Shown one piece after another: positions 7,113 through 15,445 of a stretch of DNA of 64,000 nucleotides (position 1 is the stretch's first letter; every line of letters starts with the position of its first letter). The position numbers were made by a program, and so were the translations under genes. The stretch comes from a virus. The notes beneath the pieces were generated by a model. It was given only the letters and a program-made list of their open reading frames with translations, had not been told where the DNA came from and did not search any database. The DNA lies in the IMG/VR virus record IMGVR_UViG_3300044997_001199, positions 124,001-188,000 of that record; one strand, given 5' to 3'.

Positions 7113-7373
7113 TTACTGAGAGTTTTTGGCACTGCGTTTTAGATAGTAGCGCCTGATGTGACGATCGGCCATGTGTGAGTCCAGTGTATTGTACAGCCAA
7201 AAGTCATGGATGTCAAACTTGTTGCAAAAGCTCTGCCCCACCCGTTGTCCTTGCAGGCAATCCCAGATCACGGTCCTGCGCCAGGAATCATAGTCCTGAC
7301 GAGACACACGCCGGGGTTTTTCACGATACAGATTCAAAAGTTGTTCACGAGTCCAGGCCAAGGGGCTGATCAT
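7113..7373 (-). CDS. Conserved small phage protein (TVIWDCLQGQRVGQSFC)
   Basis: 86 residues. The middle segment WRRTVIWDCLQGQRVGQSFC and the end DRHIRRYYLK are a pattern repeated among T4-like phages. Function unknown. ATG 7373 overlaps the stop of the upstream gene by four nucleotides (ATGA), so translation is coupled. Confidence 0.7.
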   Translation of the reverse strand: MISPLAWTREQLLNLYREKPRRVSRQDYDSWRRTVIWDCLQGQRVGQSFCNKFDIHDFWLYNTLDSHMADRHIRRYYLKRSAKNSQ

Positions 7374-8053
7374 AGCAGTTCGGGCTCTGTGAGAGACAGA
7401 TAATGCCAGGCTTCCTGGCCCTGGCCAGTGGACTCAATGCAGCAAGTGGCTCGTAGATCTACCTGACCCTGTTGGAAAAATCCTTCGACCAGGCTGCGCA
7501 AAGGATTTACCAGACCAACCGACCACAGCACAGGGCGACAGTCATGATCGGCCCACCAATATTCCATGGTTTCTTGCCGACGACGACTGCGCAGCACACG
7601 ACGCTGTGCAGTGAGAGTACCTGTCAGACCTATGACCACCGAAACATCGTTGTGCGGTGCCATGACCGTGCGCAGTGAATCTCGGATTTCTAAGTGAGCC
7701 TGATCCTCAGCATAGAAATACGGCAGTCGACACAGCATACCGATGTGTCTCTGCTGATAGTGTTGTGTTTCCAACAAGTGATAAAGATCCTGTTGGAAGT
7801 CGGTCAACGGTCGTGAGCCACGCAGGGCTGCCAGGGTGATCTTGCTGATGTAGTATTGACGTATGCATGCGGCCAATTCGCGATCCTCGTGCACCGGCGT
7901 CTGGCTTTCGAGAGCAGTCCAGCGCACTCGATAGTTGGTTCTCACTGCCTGACGCCAGGCGGCCACACTGAGACTCAGCGGATCATCGCTGTAGACCATG
8001 GGAGTTTGGTCTCGGTTGACACCGAGAAAATCCCAAATTGCCTTTTCTATCAC
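7370..8053 (-). CDS. Conserved phage protein of unknown function
   Basis: 227 residues, soluble, rich in Arg and aromatic residues, with no recognised catalytic motif. The start is GTG at 8053, overlapping the upstream stop as GTGA. It belongs to a run of four tightly coupled small genes (8573 to 7113). I recognise no domain. Confidence 0.7.
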   Translation of the reverse strand: MIEKAIWDFLGVNRDQTPMVYSDDPLSLSVAAWRQAVRTNYRVRWTALESQTPVHEDRELAACIRQYYISKITLAALRGSRPLTDFQQDLYHLLETQHYQQRHIGMLCRLPYFYAEDQAHLEIRDSLRTVMAPHNDVSVVIGLTGTLTAQRRVLRSRRRQETMEYWWADHDCRPVLWSVGLVNPLRSLVEGFFQQGQVDLRATCCIESTGQGQEAWHYLSLTEPELL

Positions 8054-8244
8054 AGTGTGACCTCGGGAATCTGCAAAGAAACAGCCAATGCTGCGACTGG
8101 ATTGGCGAATTCAGCAGCCCAACACTGATCTTGGTGATTCCAATACCAGTGATAGTCTTGGCCCAGTTGGACTCCGGCACGGTCCAGCCACTGTGACCAG
8201 GTCAAAAAACTCCAGTGAGGCCTTAGCGAAACAACTGTGCTCAT
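8050..8244 (-). CDS. Small unknown phage protein, Trp-rich
   Basis: 64 residues with many aromatic residues (WSFLTWSQWLDR, YHWYWNHQDQCW). ATGA and GTGA overlaps with both neighbours show that it is a real coupled cistron. The spacing of W/H residues suggests a small beta-rich fold. Function unknown. Confidence 0.65.
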   Translation of the reverse strand: MSTVVSLRPHWSFLTWSQWLDRAGVQLGQDYHWYWNHQDQCWAAEFANPVAALAVSLQIPEVTL

Positions 8245-8573
8245 AGTGCAGTGTTCCGCAGGCGATCAATCACTGCAGGGTCTCCAGAAACCACGTTCAT
8301 GATCTGATTGAAACGCTGTGCGCGAGTTACAACTTCTTTGATGTCATGTACTTGTACGATGAACTCATCGGTTTCATTGTTGTAGAGATAAAATTGCTCA
8401 CCGTGCTGTTCCACACGCACAGCTATCACGCTGGGCGGTTGACCCTGTTCGATTTCATCCAGCATGCGACTGCGCTTTTGGTTGAACGCACGACACGCAC
8501 GATTGATTGCCCACATCAGATAAAGTGCAGAAATCGCGGTTCCTATCAGCAGTCCTGCAACAAACTCAAACAT
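8241..8573 (-). CDS. Membrane-anchored phage protein with basic coiled segment
   Basis: 110 residues: one N-terminal transmembrane helix (residues 3-22, FVAGLLIGTAISALYLMW), a basic linker, then a small cytoplasmic domain with FYLYNNETDEFIVQ. ATG 8573 has GAGGAG at good distance. Many T4-like phages carry small anchored proteins like this with unknown roles. Confidence 0.7.
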   Translation of the reverse strand: MFEFVAGLLIGTAISALYLMWAINRACRAFNQKRSRMLDEIEQGQPPSVIAVRVEQHGEQFYLYNNETDEFIVQVHDIKEVVTRAQRFNQIMNVVSGDPAVIDRLRNTAL

Positions 8574-8643
8574 TGTGTGCTCCTCGACGATTATTGAGAT
8601 GACTTCTGCTCGGTAAGACTATTCCTCTCCCAAAAAACGCCAT
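8566..8643 (-). CDS. 25-residue leader-type peptide
   Basis: A very short frame MAFFGRGIVLPSRSHL... with a textbook ribosome site (AAAGGAG, six nucleotides before ATG 8643), behind a sigma70-like promoter and ending eight nucleotides inside the next gene. The signals are better than the peptide, so its role may be to couple translation to the downstream gene. Confidence 0.5.
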   Translation of the reverse strand: MAFFGRGIVLPSRSHLNNRRGAHNV

Positions 8644-8680
8644 CGGAATCTCCTTTAGGCCAAAGTTCATCAGCGTGTGT

Positions 8681-8709
8681 ATTGTACTGCCAAACAGAGC
8701 CAGTGTCGA
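8681..8709 (-). promoter_or_regulatory. Sigma70-like early promoter TCGACA-N17-TACAAT
   Basis: TCGACA at 8709-8704 and TACAAT at 8686-8681 with 17 bp spacer. It heads the coupled operon 8643 to 7113. Confidence 0.6.
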
Positions 8710-8712
8710 CCT

Positions 8713-9018
8713 CTACTGGCTCCAGTGGGTTTCGCTGTTGGGATCGCAGCACAAGGGGGTGTTAACGCTCTGTGTGAACTCTGTGCCCGTGATCAGATTA
8801 CGCTTGGTCACATGCTGTTCTATAAAGAGATGATAGTACTGTGAGTACGCCAGTGCTATCCAAGACAAGAGGACAAGTTTCTGTGCAAGGCCGCCCGGCA
8901 CGTAGGGACTGTGACGAACATACCTGTTATGTGCTCTAGTGATCGCTGCCTGTGCCGCAGCCGAGGTCTTGCAGCCTTTTACGATCGCTGTCGATCTCTT
9001 GTCGTATACGTACCACAT
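8713..9018 (-). CDS. Conserved small phage protein (MWYVYDKRST family)
   Basis: 101 residues. Starts MWYVYDKRSTAIVKGCKTSAAA and ends SVNTPLCCDPNSETHWS, both widespread in T4-like phages. The pattern of an aromatic strand, basic helix and C-terminal CC is conserved, but no function is known. ATG 9018 has AAGGAG at seven nucleotides; an in-frame ATG at 9120 lies upstream of the promoter and is not used. Confidence 0.8.
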   Translation of the reverse strand: MWYVYDKRSTAIVKGCKTSAAAQAAITRAHNRYVRHSPYVPGGLAQKLVLLSWIALAYSQYYHLFIEQHVTKRNLITGTEFTQSVNTPLCCDPNSETHWSQ

Positions 9019-9048
9019 GGTTCGCTCCTTGCTGTTTGCTGTACTACC

Positions 9049-9077
9049 AGTATATGCGGTGCTGAGTGTTGTGTCAA
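9049..9077 (-). promoter_or_regulatory. Sigma70-like early promoter TTGACA-N17-TATACT
   Basis: Perfect TTGACA at 9077-9072 and TATACT at 9054-9049, 17 bp apart, 31 bp upstream of ATG 9018. It overlaps the divergent late promoter at 9079-9084. Confidence 0.8.
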
Positions 9078-9078
9078 C

Positions 9079-9084
9079 TAAATA
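9079..9084 (+). promoter_or_regulatory. Late promoter core TAAATA (plus strand)
   Basis: CTAAATATC lies upstream of the plus-strand radical SAM gene and back to back with the early promoter of the divergent gene. Confidence 0.45.
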
Positions 9085-9104
9085 TCGGTATACATAAGTA
9101 TCTA

Positions 9105-10286
9105 GTGGAAGTAAATTCATCTACATTTTGTGTTGCTCCATGGTTCCAGGCACGGCACGACAATACCAAACAATGGAGTTGTTGTGCCCTGATTGATTCC
9201 ACGAAAACCAACGGACCAACAAACGCGACCATGTCATGGCCTCAGTATTCGGCCTTGGAATACATGAACAGTGAGTACGTGACCTATGTCAGACAACAGC
9301 TCGGCCAAGGCAATCAATTGCCCGAATGCTCGGCCTGCTGGCGAGCAGAAAGCGCCGGTGAAATCAGTCTAAGGCAACGGTTAAACAATTTAATCACACA
9401 CGGAAAATGGGCTCTGAATCAACCCAACTGGGTTGATCTGTATCTTGGGTTCAAGCAGGACTGGAGTGTTGATTATTGGATCAGTGCAGACCTCAAACCC
9501 AGCAATATCTGTAATTTTGACTGTGTGATGTGCGATCCTGAGGACAGTACTACTGTGGCAAATTCCTGGAACGACCAACGATTGCATCCGGCCGTGATTG
9601 AAAGAACCAGTTCGACTTCTGCAATTGCAATCACTTCAAATTCCAAAGGGTCACGAACAGCATTGATACAAAATGCCATAGATTCTGGTGTGCGATGGTT
9701 GCAAATATTGGGCGGAGAACCATTGATTGACCGAGGTCTACTGAGATTTTTGTCTGCACAGGATTCTGCGATCAAAAAATCATTGCACCTGTTGTTTGTG
9801 ACCAACGGTAGTGTTGACCTTTCGACAGTTCGCGATCAACTGGGACCGTACAAAGGCATTACCTTTGTTGTGAGTCTCGAAGGCGTTGGTCAATGTCAAG
9901 ACTATGTTCGCAGACACAGTCACTGGCTCGACATCGAATCTAATATTTTAAAATATCAAGAGCGGTACAACAATCAAGGACTGTCGATCGCCCATACCCT
10001 ACAGTGTCTCACTGTGTGCCGTGTCGATGAACTGTTTGTCTGGGCGAGATCTCACGATATTTCTGTTGGTGTTTCTGAATTGGTACAACCCGAATTTTTA
10101 TCACTGGCGGTGTTGCCCGAGTCATTGAGAGAAAAAGCTCAACTGGCGCTGGGGAACCGCGCGGGATTTTTACGACAGATAGATTATCGTCCTCATTTGT
10201 TACCACAACTCAAACAATGGATGGATTTTTATGACCCCGATCAGACCTGGCGCGAAATACTGCCTGAATGGTCTCCGTTCCTCTAG
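9105..10286 (+). CDS. Radical SAM protein with twitch/SPASM-like features
   Basis: About 393 residues. The 4Fe-4S cluster motif CNFDCVMC (C136, C140, C143) is followed by [11 protein letters not shown], which binds SAM, and later IVVSLEG-type strands ([11 protein letters not shown]). Extra cysteines near the N-terminus (FCVAPW, WSCCAL, CSACW) probably bind a second cluster, as in twitch-domain radical SAM proteins that occur repeatedly in large T4-like phages. The substrate is unknown; peptide or sugar modification are both possible. GTG at 9105 is preferred because it is downstream of the late promoter; an earlier GTG at 9066 is possible. No good ribosome site is visible. Confidence 0.82.
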   Translation: MEVNSSTFCVAPWFQARHDNTKQWSCCALIDSTKTNGPTNATMSWPQYSALEYMNSEYVTYVRQQLGQGNQLPECSACWRAESAGEISLRQRLNNLITHGKWALNQPNWVDLYLGFKQDWSVDYWISADLKPSNICNFDCVMCDPEDSTTVANSWNDQRLHPAVIERTSSTSAIAITSNSKGSRTALIQNAIDSGVRWLQILGGEPLIDRGLLRFLSAQDSAIKKSLHLLFVTNGSVDLSTVRDQLGPYKGITFVVSLEGVGQCQDYVRRHSHWLDIESNILKYQERYNNQGLSIAHTLQCLTVCRVDELFVWARSHDISVGVSELVQPEFLSLAVLPESLREKAQLALGNRAGFLRQIDYRPHLLPQLKQWMDFYDPDQTWREILPEWSPFL

Positions 10287-10870
10287 TCTCGCTGTGAAAT
10301 GATTTTATCTGCCAGACCATAGTCAACACTTTGATCTGCTGTCATAAAATTGTCTCGGTCCATGTCATGCTCCAGCACTGTGTATTCTTTCTTGGTATGT
10401 TTGACATAGATCTTAGTCAGCACTTCTTTCCAGCGTTGTAACTCACGATACTGGATTTCTACATCCGTGGCTTGACCCGACGCACCGCCCAACGGTTGAT
10501 GGATCATGTGGCGAGCATTGGGCAGGATGTATCTGTGTCCGGGCTCACCGGCCGCGGCCAACAGAGATCCCATGGACGCTGCCTGGCCCATCACGATGGT
10601 ATGCACTGCAGGTTTGATGAACTGCATGGTGTCGTAGATAGCCATGCCTGCTGTGACTGAACCTCCGGGAGAGTTGATATAAAATGAAATGGCCTTGTCA
10701 GGATTTTCACTTTCCAAAAACAGCAGTTGTGCAGTGACCAGACTGCTGCTGTGGCTATTGACTTCGCCATCCAGGATGATGATACGATCTCTCAGCAGCC
10801 GACTGTAGATATCATAACTGCGTTCACCTTTGCTGGTATTTTCTAAAACCATGGGCACCAGATTGGGCAT
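10283..10870 (-). CDS. clpP: ClpP-type ATP-dependent protease proteolytic subunit
   Basis: 195 residues. Catalytic Ser99 in GQAASMGS, His124 in [11 protein letters not shown] and Asp173 in DMDRDNFM form the expected triad; INSPGGSV binds the substrate. ClpP forms two heptameric rings fed by ClpX, and a phage ClpX with an intact ClpP-binding IGF loop is encoded at 28 kb, with a ClpS adaptor at 25 kb. T4-like phages also use ClpP-like enzymes as prohead proteases, so a head role is the alternative. ATG 10870 follows GGAGA. The last bases overlap the end of the convergent radical SAM gene. Confidence 0.93.
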   Translation of the reverse strand: MPNLVPMVLENTSKGERSYDIYSRLLRDRIIILDGEVNSHSSSLVTAQLLFLESENPDKAISFYINSPGGSVTAGMAIYDTMQFIKPAVHTIVMGQAASMGSLLAAAGEPGHRYILPNARHMIHQPLGGASGQATDVEIQYRELQRWKEVLTKIYVKHTKKEYTVLEHDMDRDNFMTADQSVDYGLADKIISQRD

Positions 10871-10926
10871 AAGGTCTCCGTGTTGAGTAGTTACCATAAG
10901 TATACAATACAGACTTTGAAAACACA

Positions 10927-12468
10927 ATGAGAGATTTGATCAATATCATAGAAAGCGTGGGTCTTGCAAATCGTCGTCCGGGAGATCGCTGGCAGAACTC
11001 ACAGGGCAACGAACTGATTTTTGTGGACTTGGTTTTCCATCCACGTGTGGCTGCATTCAAGAGTCCTCAAGACCTCAACGCTGCCATCGAGGCCGCAGCT
11101 CAATCCAATGGTATCGCTCCCACCGACATAGTTTGGAGCAACACGCCGGGATCAAACCTGGCGTTTGCCCTGGCACATTTTGTAGATTCCAGCAATCAAG
11201 ATTATTACATCGGCAGATACTTCCGCCAGATCAGCCCCAATGCCACAGAAAATCGTTTTCCCAATGATTTGCCTGGTGGGTATCGTTTGCAAAAGAGCTC
11301 GGCGGTCAAGGAACGTACAGGATACAAGCCCACAGATATCTTGACACAGTTGGACGACCTATCTCCGCAGGACATACTTGATCAGGTACGACAAAAATTT
11401 GGTGACCGCAGTGTCGAAGTCCAGATCATGGAAACATTTATGTCTGCAGATCGATTTCCCATCGTAGTTCCCGGTCAGGGTGTCAATTTTGCGGCCTTTA
11501 CCAACTATTTCTGCGAATTGCTACAGCCCATGGCTTTGGTCATGGGCAAGCCGGTGCAGGGAAATGCCGGCGACGCCGAAACCAAATTCCTTACACGGGG
11601 TGGGTATGGTGATTGCACCATTGGTTTTTCAGCCGGACAAACCTCTGGGTTGGTTGACAGCGTACTGACCAACTCATCCGGACAAAGCATCGGCATCAGC
11701 AGCAAAGCCAAAAGTGGAGCCAAAGCATCGGCGGTCAATCTTCAAAACAAAGTCGCCGAGATGACCAGAGATGCTGCCGGGCAGAAAATATTGGATCAAT
11801 ACCCCGACGCAGTGACCACAATACAAACCATTGCTCGCGACGGCTATATCAATGCACCCCTGAACCTTGCTGTGTTATTTGATATCATCACGGCGCAGGA
11901 AAAACAGCAGATCCTGTCTCTCCGCGGCCAATCGCCCGGGCAAGGTCTCGATCAGCTCACGCCAACGCTGAAAAAAATCTATCAGAGCAGGATCAGTGCC
12001 GACAGCAATCGCCGGGTACCGTTCTATCACATGCTGGCTGCCGTGGCACATCAAGTGGCCGACCATGTTAACCAACGCACTGACTTTGGTCCAGCGGCTT
12101 CGGCAATATTGAATCACGGAGCCTTTGTGCAGATCTATACCCGGGCGCAGCAACAGGGTGACAACATTGTTTTGAATGAATTCGAAGTACAGTATCCCAG
12201 CACTGCGATCACTCAGGTACTGCTACGTGCCGACAAAACCTACTACAGCACTGGTAACAAAGGTAATTTTACGTTCCAGATTTTGAAAAACGGCGCCCAA
12301 CCTTCAGGCACAGAAACAGATACGTCGGCAGTGGATACCAAACCCGACGTGGATCTTGATCTGATCGATCAAGCACCGCGTCTGACCGGCCCGGGCGCTC
12401 GTGCGGCGCGAACCCAGGCCGCACCGCGCATGACCTCTGCAGTGCTAGGGCGCGAGCGTCGGCGGTGA
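10927..12468 (+). CDS. Large phage protein of unknown function
   Basis: 513 residues. Starts [17 protein letters not shown], a helical N-terminus like those of several virion-associated proteins in this genome type. The central part contains [15 protein letters not shown] and [15 protein letters not shown], where a strand followed by SSKxxxGA could bind nucleic acid or be a nuclease core, but no family is secure. The C-terminus is basic and disordered ([23 protein letters not shown]). It is the only plus-strand gene between ClpP and the secreted-protein operon and overlaps the latter by 24 nt tail to tail. Confidence 0.7.
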   Translation: MRDLINIIESVGLANRRPGDRWQNSQGNELIFVDLVFHPRVAAFKSPQDLNAAIEAAAQSNGIAPTDIVWSNTPGSNLAFALAHFVDSSNQDYYIGRYFRQISPNATENRFPNDLPGGYRLQKSSAVKERTGYKPTDILTQLDDLSPQDILDQVRQKFGDRSVEVQIMETFMSADRFPIVVPGQGVNFAAFTNYFCELLQPMALVMGKPVQGNAGDAETKFLTRGGYGDCTIGFSAGQTSGLVDSVLTNSSGQSIGISSKAKSGAKASAVNLQNKVAEMTRDAAGQKILDQYPDAVTTIQTIARDGYINAPLNLAVLFDIITAQEKQQILSLRGQSPGQGLDQLTPTLKKIYQSRISADSNRRVPFYHMLAAVAHQVADHVNQRTDFGPAASAILNHGAFVQIYTRAQQQGDNIVLNEFEVQYPSTAITQVLLRADKTYYSTGNKGNFTFQILKNGAQPSGTETDTSAVDTKPDVDLDLIDQAPRLTGPGARAARTQAAPRMTSAVLGRERRR

Positions 12469-13578
12469 CCCGCAATTTTTTCTGGGTATCACAGAAACAT
12501 CGACGCGATCCAACCGATCCAACTGATCAGCGGTAAATTTCTGCCGCACCCGGATATTGAGCTTGGACCGGGCCCACCCCTGTACTGTGATCAGGCCGGG
12601 GTTGGAAATTTCTACCAGACCGCCTGCATAACGATCTAAGGAACCCGCGGCCACGGGATTCAATTGAGCACTGGCATAGCAGCCGTCATGCACCGTGGTA
12701 CCGCTGGCATCTTTGAGCTGAATCCGGATCACAGGAAGCGTGTCTAATAGATGCTGTTTAATCAAATACCATCGTGATTGGTCTCGATAGATCCCTTCGA
12801 CGATGTTGCGATTGCGATAGTCATGTGTGACTCTGGCATAGAACGTGTTGTCGCTGCAGGACACCGAATAATGTGCACACGAGTCTCGTACACCGATCTG
12901 CGAAGTCTGTGCAAAGGCTTCACCGAGACTGCTGAGATATTGCCGATGCCAGACCACATCGAATTCTACCCACATGGTCGGTTGTCGCTGATTGTCCAGC
13001 CAGAACGATGCTCGAGTGTTCTGGATGTCAAACGCGCGTTTGGGAAAATTACGCAGCACTGATTCCAACAGAGCATCACCACTGCGCTGTTCCTCCTGCA
13101 ACGAGCGCAGACTCTGGGCGATCTGTTGACCGTCGATAGTACCGCCGTTGCGACTGTCGCCGAACAGGCCATCGGCCAAGGTGCTGCGCTGTACCCAGAC
13201 TTGATATCGTATGATCACTTGTCCATTGTCCTGGGTCTCGCGGGCGAGTTCGCGGAATCGGCTCACGTATCCGCTGCTGTAATTGACCACAATGTTCCTG
13301 GCCACCTCGCGATTGATCACTTCGCTCTGACTCAGGACCAGACTGCCAATGGCTTCGTTCACTGCCAGTTTGAAGGCCTGGTCTCGAGCCTCGGATTCAG
13401 ACCACCCCGAACCTTGCACCGTGACTTCGTACACCGGGTCTTTGCGATTCTGTTCGTAGATCCAGCGTCCCACGGTGAGTACCACCGTGGCCGGACCGGG
13501 AAAGAACATTTTAAGTAGATCCGATGCCTGAGCAGCGCCAGAGGCCAGGACGAATGCCGCAACGACGAGCCAGCGCAT
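12445..13578 (-). CDS. Secreted protein with FlgT-like N-terminal domain
   Basis: 377 residues with a clear signal peptide (residues 1-19, MRWLVVAAFVLASGAAQA, cleavage before SD). The next domain, VTVQGSGWSESEARDQAFKL...AVNEAIGSLV and a later IRYQVWV strand, resembles the N-terminal domain of FlgT and LPP20-type periplasmic proteins. The C-terminal half is unassigned. ATG 13578 is preferred over TTG 13584; the start overlaps the upstream lipoprotein gene. Together they would form a periplasmic/outer membrane pair. Such genes are unusual for a phage and may be cargo acting on the infected cell envelope. Confidence 0.7.
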   Translation of the reverse strand: MRWLVVAAFVLASGAAQASDLLKMFFPGPATVVLTVGRWIYEQNRKDPVYEVTVQGSGWSESEARDQAFKLAVNEAIGSLVLSQSEVINREVARNIVVNYSSGYVSRFRELARETQDNGQVIIRYQVWVQRSTLADGLFGDSRNGGTIDGQQIAQSLRSLQEEQRSGDALLESVLRNFPKRAFDIQNTRASFWLDNQRQPTMWVEFDVVWHRQYLSSLGEAFAQTSQIGVRDSCAHYSVSCSDNTFYARVTHDYRNRNIVEGIYRDQSRWYLIKQHLLDTLPVIRIQLKDASGTTVHDGCYASAQLNPVAAGSLDRYAGGLVEISNPGLITVQGWARSKLNIRVRQKFTADQLDRLDRVDVSVIPRKNCGSPPTLAP

Positions 13579-13580
13579 GA

Positions 13581-14243
13581 TCAACGCATCTGCCGACGCA
13601 GGAGTTCACTGATGTCTTGGTCTTTCTGGCTCCACCGGTACACCGCGACATACTGCGCACCGTTTTGACGCACGTCGTCACTGATCTTGCGCACACCGGT
13701 CAGATGACCACGCGCAGTGATAGAAGTCACGGTGTTGACCAAGGTGTTTTCCACACGGTCGGCGATGCGGCGACTGGTGTTGCTCTGCCCATTGTCTTCG
13801 GTAGATCCGCCGGCAGCAGGAACATCCTGTTCGACATCCCGGGCATTGAATGCCAGTGTGCCCTCGGTGTTGTTGAATCGGTTCAGTGTGTTGTCACGTG
13901 CTCGATCCAGCGTACGAGCAATCACTCGAATACGACGTTCAGTGGTCACTGACTGGCCATGCACAAACTTGACCAACTTGTCCATGGCATCGGCTTCGGC
14001 CAAAACTGTGTGATTGCCTTTCCAAGTGGGCGCAGTGCCTGTGACTTCGATGCGATCCAGAGATCCTAACAGGTTGTAATGGATACTAATGCCTTCGTCG
14101 CGGAAATCAGTACTGATACGAGTGTCAGTCACTGCGGTTTCGGCCGTGGCCGGAGGTGTCAGGCCACGGGTTTCTTTGGTAGAACTACAGGCGGAAACCG
14201 CAGCCAAGGCAGCGACAGCCAGAGCCAAACGAGTGTGATTCAT
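13581..14243 (-). CDS. Lipoprotein, LPP20/FlgP-like
   Basis: 220 residues. The signal peptide MNHTRLALAVAALAAVSAC has lipobox VSAC with Cys19. The mature part contains EVTGTAPTW, AEADAMDKLVKFVHG and VYRWSQKDQDISELL, in keeping with LPP20-type lipoproteins that pair with FlgT-like partners. GGAG precedes ATG 14243, and a promoter with a 25-nt perfect inverted repeat over the -10 box lies just upstream, so expression is probably under tight control. No phage role is known. Confidence 0.72.
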   Translation of the reverse strand: MNHTRLALAVAALAAVSACSSTKETRGLTPPATAETAVTDTRISTDFRDEGISIHYNLLGSLDRIEVTGTAPTWKGNHTVLAEADAMDKLVKFVHGQSVTTERRIRVIARTLDRARDNTLNRFNNTEGTLAFNARDVEQDVPAAGGSTEDNGQSNTSRRIADRVENTLVNTVTSITARGHLTGVRKISDDVRQNGAQYVAVYRWSQKDQDISELLRRQMR

Positions 14244-14273
14244 GGTGATCTCCACAGTGGGGTTAAAAAAATT

Positions 14274-14298
14274 CTGTTTGTGTATAGTACACAAACAG
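14274..14298. promoter_or_regulatory. Perfect inverted repeat, candidate operator
   Basis: CTGTTTGTGTA-TAG-TACACAAACAG: 11-bp arms around a 3-bp centre. It covers the -10 box of the promoter at 14284-14312, the classic place for a repressor site. Confidence 0.7.
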
Positions 14299-14312
14299 GA
14301 TCCGGCTGTCAA
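14284..14312 (-). promoter_or_regulatory. Sigma70-like promoter TTGACA-N17-TACTAT
   Basis: Perfect TTGACA at 14312-14307, 17 bp spacer, TACTAT at 14289-14284; 41 bp upstream of the lipoprotein ATG. Confidence 0.8.
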
Positions 14313-14318
14313 CCTTGG

Positions 14319-14540
14319 TCAGACTGCCACGGCCTGTTTGATGGCCGAGCCAAACGCACGAGCTGCTGTGATCTGTGCGCGGATCAGCTCACATCCTGCG
14401 GCATTGATGTTTTCGGCTGCGGTGCGTACACGTTCGTCGGTGATAAGACCAGCAAAGGTCTTGTTGTTTTTTTCCACAGCATCGATCACTGTGTTGACAT
14501 CAAACATCTTGGTAATATCAAACTTGGTATAATCAACCAT
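14319..14540 (-). CDS. Small phasin-like protein
   Basis: 73 residues, mostly one long amphipathic helix pair: FDITKMFDVNTVIDAVEKNN followed by AAENINAAGCELIRAQITAARAFG. The KFD..K.F/NINA.. pattern resembles the phasin family that coats polyhydroxyalkanoate granules, but the protein is half the normal size, so it could be an unrelated helical protein. It has AAGGAG, a late promoter and the same 5' hairpin as dnaK and hsp20, so it is probably expressed at high level late in infection. Confidence 0.6.
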   Translation of the reverse strand: MVDYTKFDITKMFDVNTVIDAVEKNNKTFAGLITDERVRTAAENINAAGCELIRAQITAARAFGSAIKQAVAV

Positions 14541-14577
14541 TTCAGTCTCCTTAAAATTAAGCGAGGTTCACTACAAC

Positions 14578-14601
14578 GAGACCTGCCCCATGCAGCATCT
14601 C
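14578..14601 (-). ncRNA. 5' leader hairpin shared with dnaK and hsp20 (copy 3)
   Basis: RNA reads GAGA-UG-CUGC-AUGGG-GCAG-G-UCUC. It keeps the outer stem, UG/G internal loop, inner stem and 5-nt loop of the dnaK and hsp20 leaders with different stem sequences. Confidence 0.5.
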
Positions 14602-14619
14602 ATGCTGTCAGTGTAACAG

Positions 14620-14627
14620 TATTTATT
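14620..14627 (-). promoter_or_regulatory. Late promoter AATAAATA
   Basis: T4-type late promoter core about 80 bp upstream of the phasin-like gene. Confidence 0.6.
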
Positions 14628-14648
14628 GTGCAATGCAACAAATTAGAT

Positions 14649-15413
14649 TTATTTTGGAGAAATCAAATCTGCGGACTGTGTCCAAGTCACGATTTCCCAA
14701 CGACCGTCCCAGTGTTCTACCAAGGCAGTCATTGACTCAACCCAGTCGCCGTCGTTCATGTAGATTACACCATCAATTTCTTTGATTTCTGCGTTGTGTA
14801 TGTGCCCACAGATCACGCCGTCAAACCCTCGCTTTTTACAGTAGCCGGCAAGATTCTTTTCAAACTGAAAAATAAAATCTATAGATTTTTTAACTCGTGT
14901 TTTGAGATATTTGCTTAAACTCCAGTAACCCAGTCCTAGTCTGCGTCTAAGAGCATTGAATCTACTGTTTAAGTCTAGCACAAAATCATACATCTTGTCA
15001 CCTAAAAAGGACAACCACGGGGCTAAACGAGTGATTCCGTCAAAAAGATCTCCATGAGTGACCAGATAATGTTTTCCGTCTAAACCAATGTGCTCGGTCT
15101 GATTGAAAACTTCAATCATACCAAAACCAATACCGTATGGAATCAATGGGCGAAGAAACTCATCGTGATTGCCTGCTACATACACAACGCGGGTTCCACG
15201 CTTGGCATGTCCCATTATACGTCTTACAACATTGGTATGGCTTTGTTTCCAGCGCCACTTGTTTTGTTGAATTTTCCACGCATCAATGATGTCACCAACA
15301 AGATAAAGTGTTTCACAGGTATTATGTTTGAGAAAATTATTTAACTGCTCTGCTCTGCAGTCGCGGGTTCCAAGATGTACATCACTGATGAATATGGCGC
15401 GATAGGTGGTCAC
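14649..15413 (-). CDS. LpxH-like metallophosphoesterase
   Basis: About 254 residues of calcineurin-like phosphoesterase fold: SDVHLGT, GDIIDAW, GNHDE, THGD and GHIH carry the five metal-binding motifs. The nearest recognised group is the UDP-2,3-diacylglucosamine pyrophosphatase (LpxH)-like family of lipid A biosynthesis, though substrate cannot be fixed. GTG at 15413 gives the usual start VTTYRAIFISDVHLG; ATG at 15434 adds a short MRRVKYL. TAAATA at 15418-15423 lies only four bases before the GTG, so the late message may be nearly leaderless. The codons are more AT-rich than in the neighbours, suggesting recent acquisition. Confidence 0.85.
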   Translation of the reverse strand: MTTYRAIFISDVHLGTRDCRAEQLNNFLKHNTCETLYLVGDIIDAWKIQQNKWRWKQSHTNVVRRIMGHAKRGTRVVYVAGNHDEFLRPLIPYGIGFGMIEVFNQTEHIGLDGKHYLVTHGDLFDGITRLAPWLSFLGDKMYDFVLDLNSRFNALRRRLGLGYWSLSKYLKTRVKKSIDFIFQFEKNLAGYCKKRGFDGVICGHIHNAEIKEIDGVIYMNDGDWVESMTALVEHWDGRWEIVTWTQSADLISPK

Positions 15414-15417
15414 TAGG

Positions 15418-15423
15418 TATTTA
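15418..15423 (-). promoter_or_regulatory. Late promoter core TAAATA
   Basis: TTAAATACC directly abutting the GTG start of the LpxH-like gene. It could be chance, but the same tight spacing recurs at 23892, 30429 and 45382. Confidence 0.35.
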
Positions 15424-15445
15424 ACCCGGCGCATTGTCCTGTTCT

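Noticed and set aside
6943-7200. 85-codon minus-strand frame
   Set aside because: Overlaps two better frames (6957-7097 and 7113-7373) and has His/Ser/Cys-rich random-like composition.
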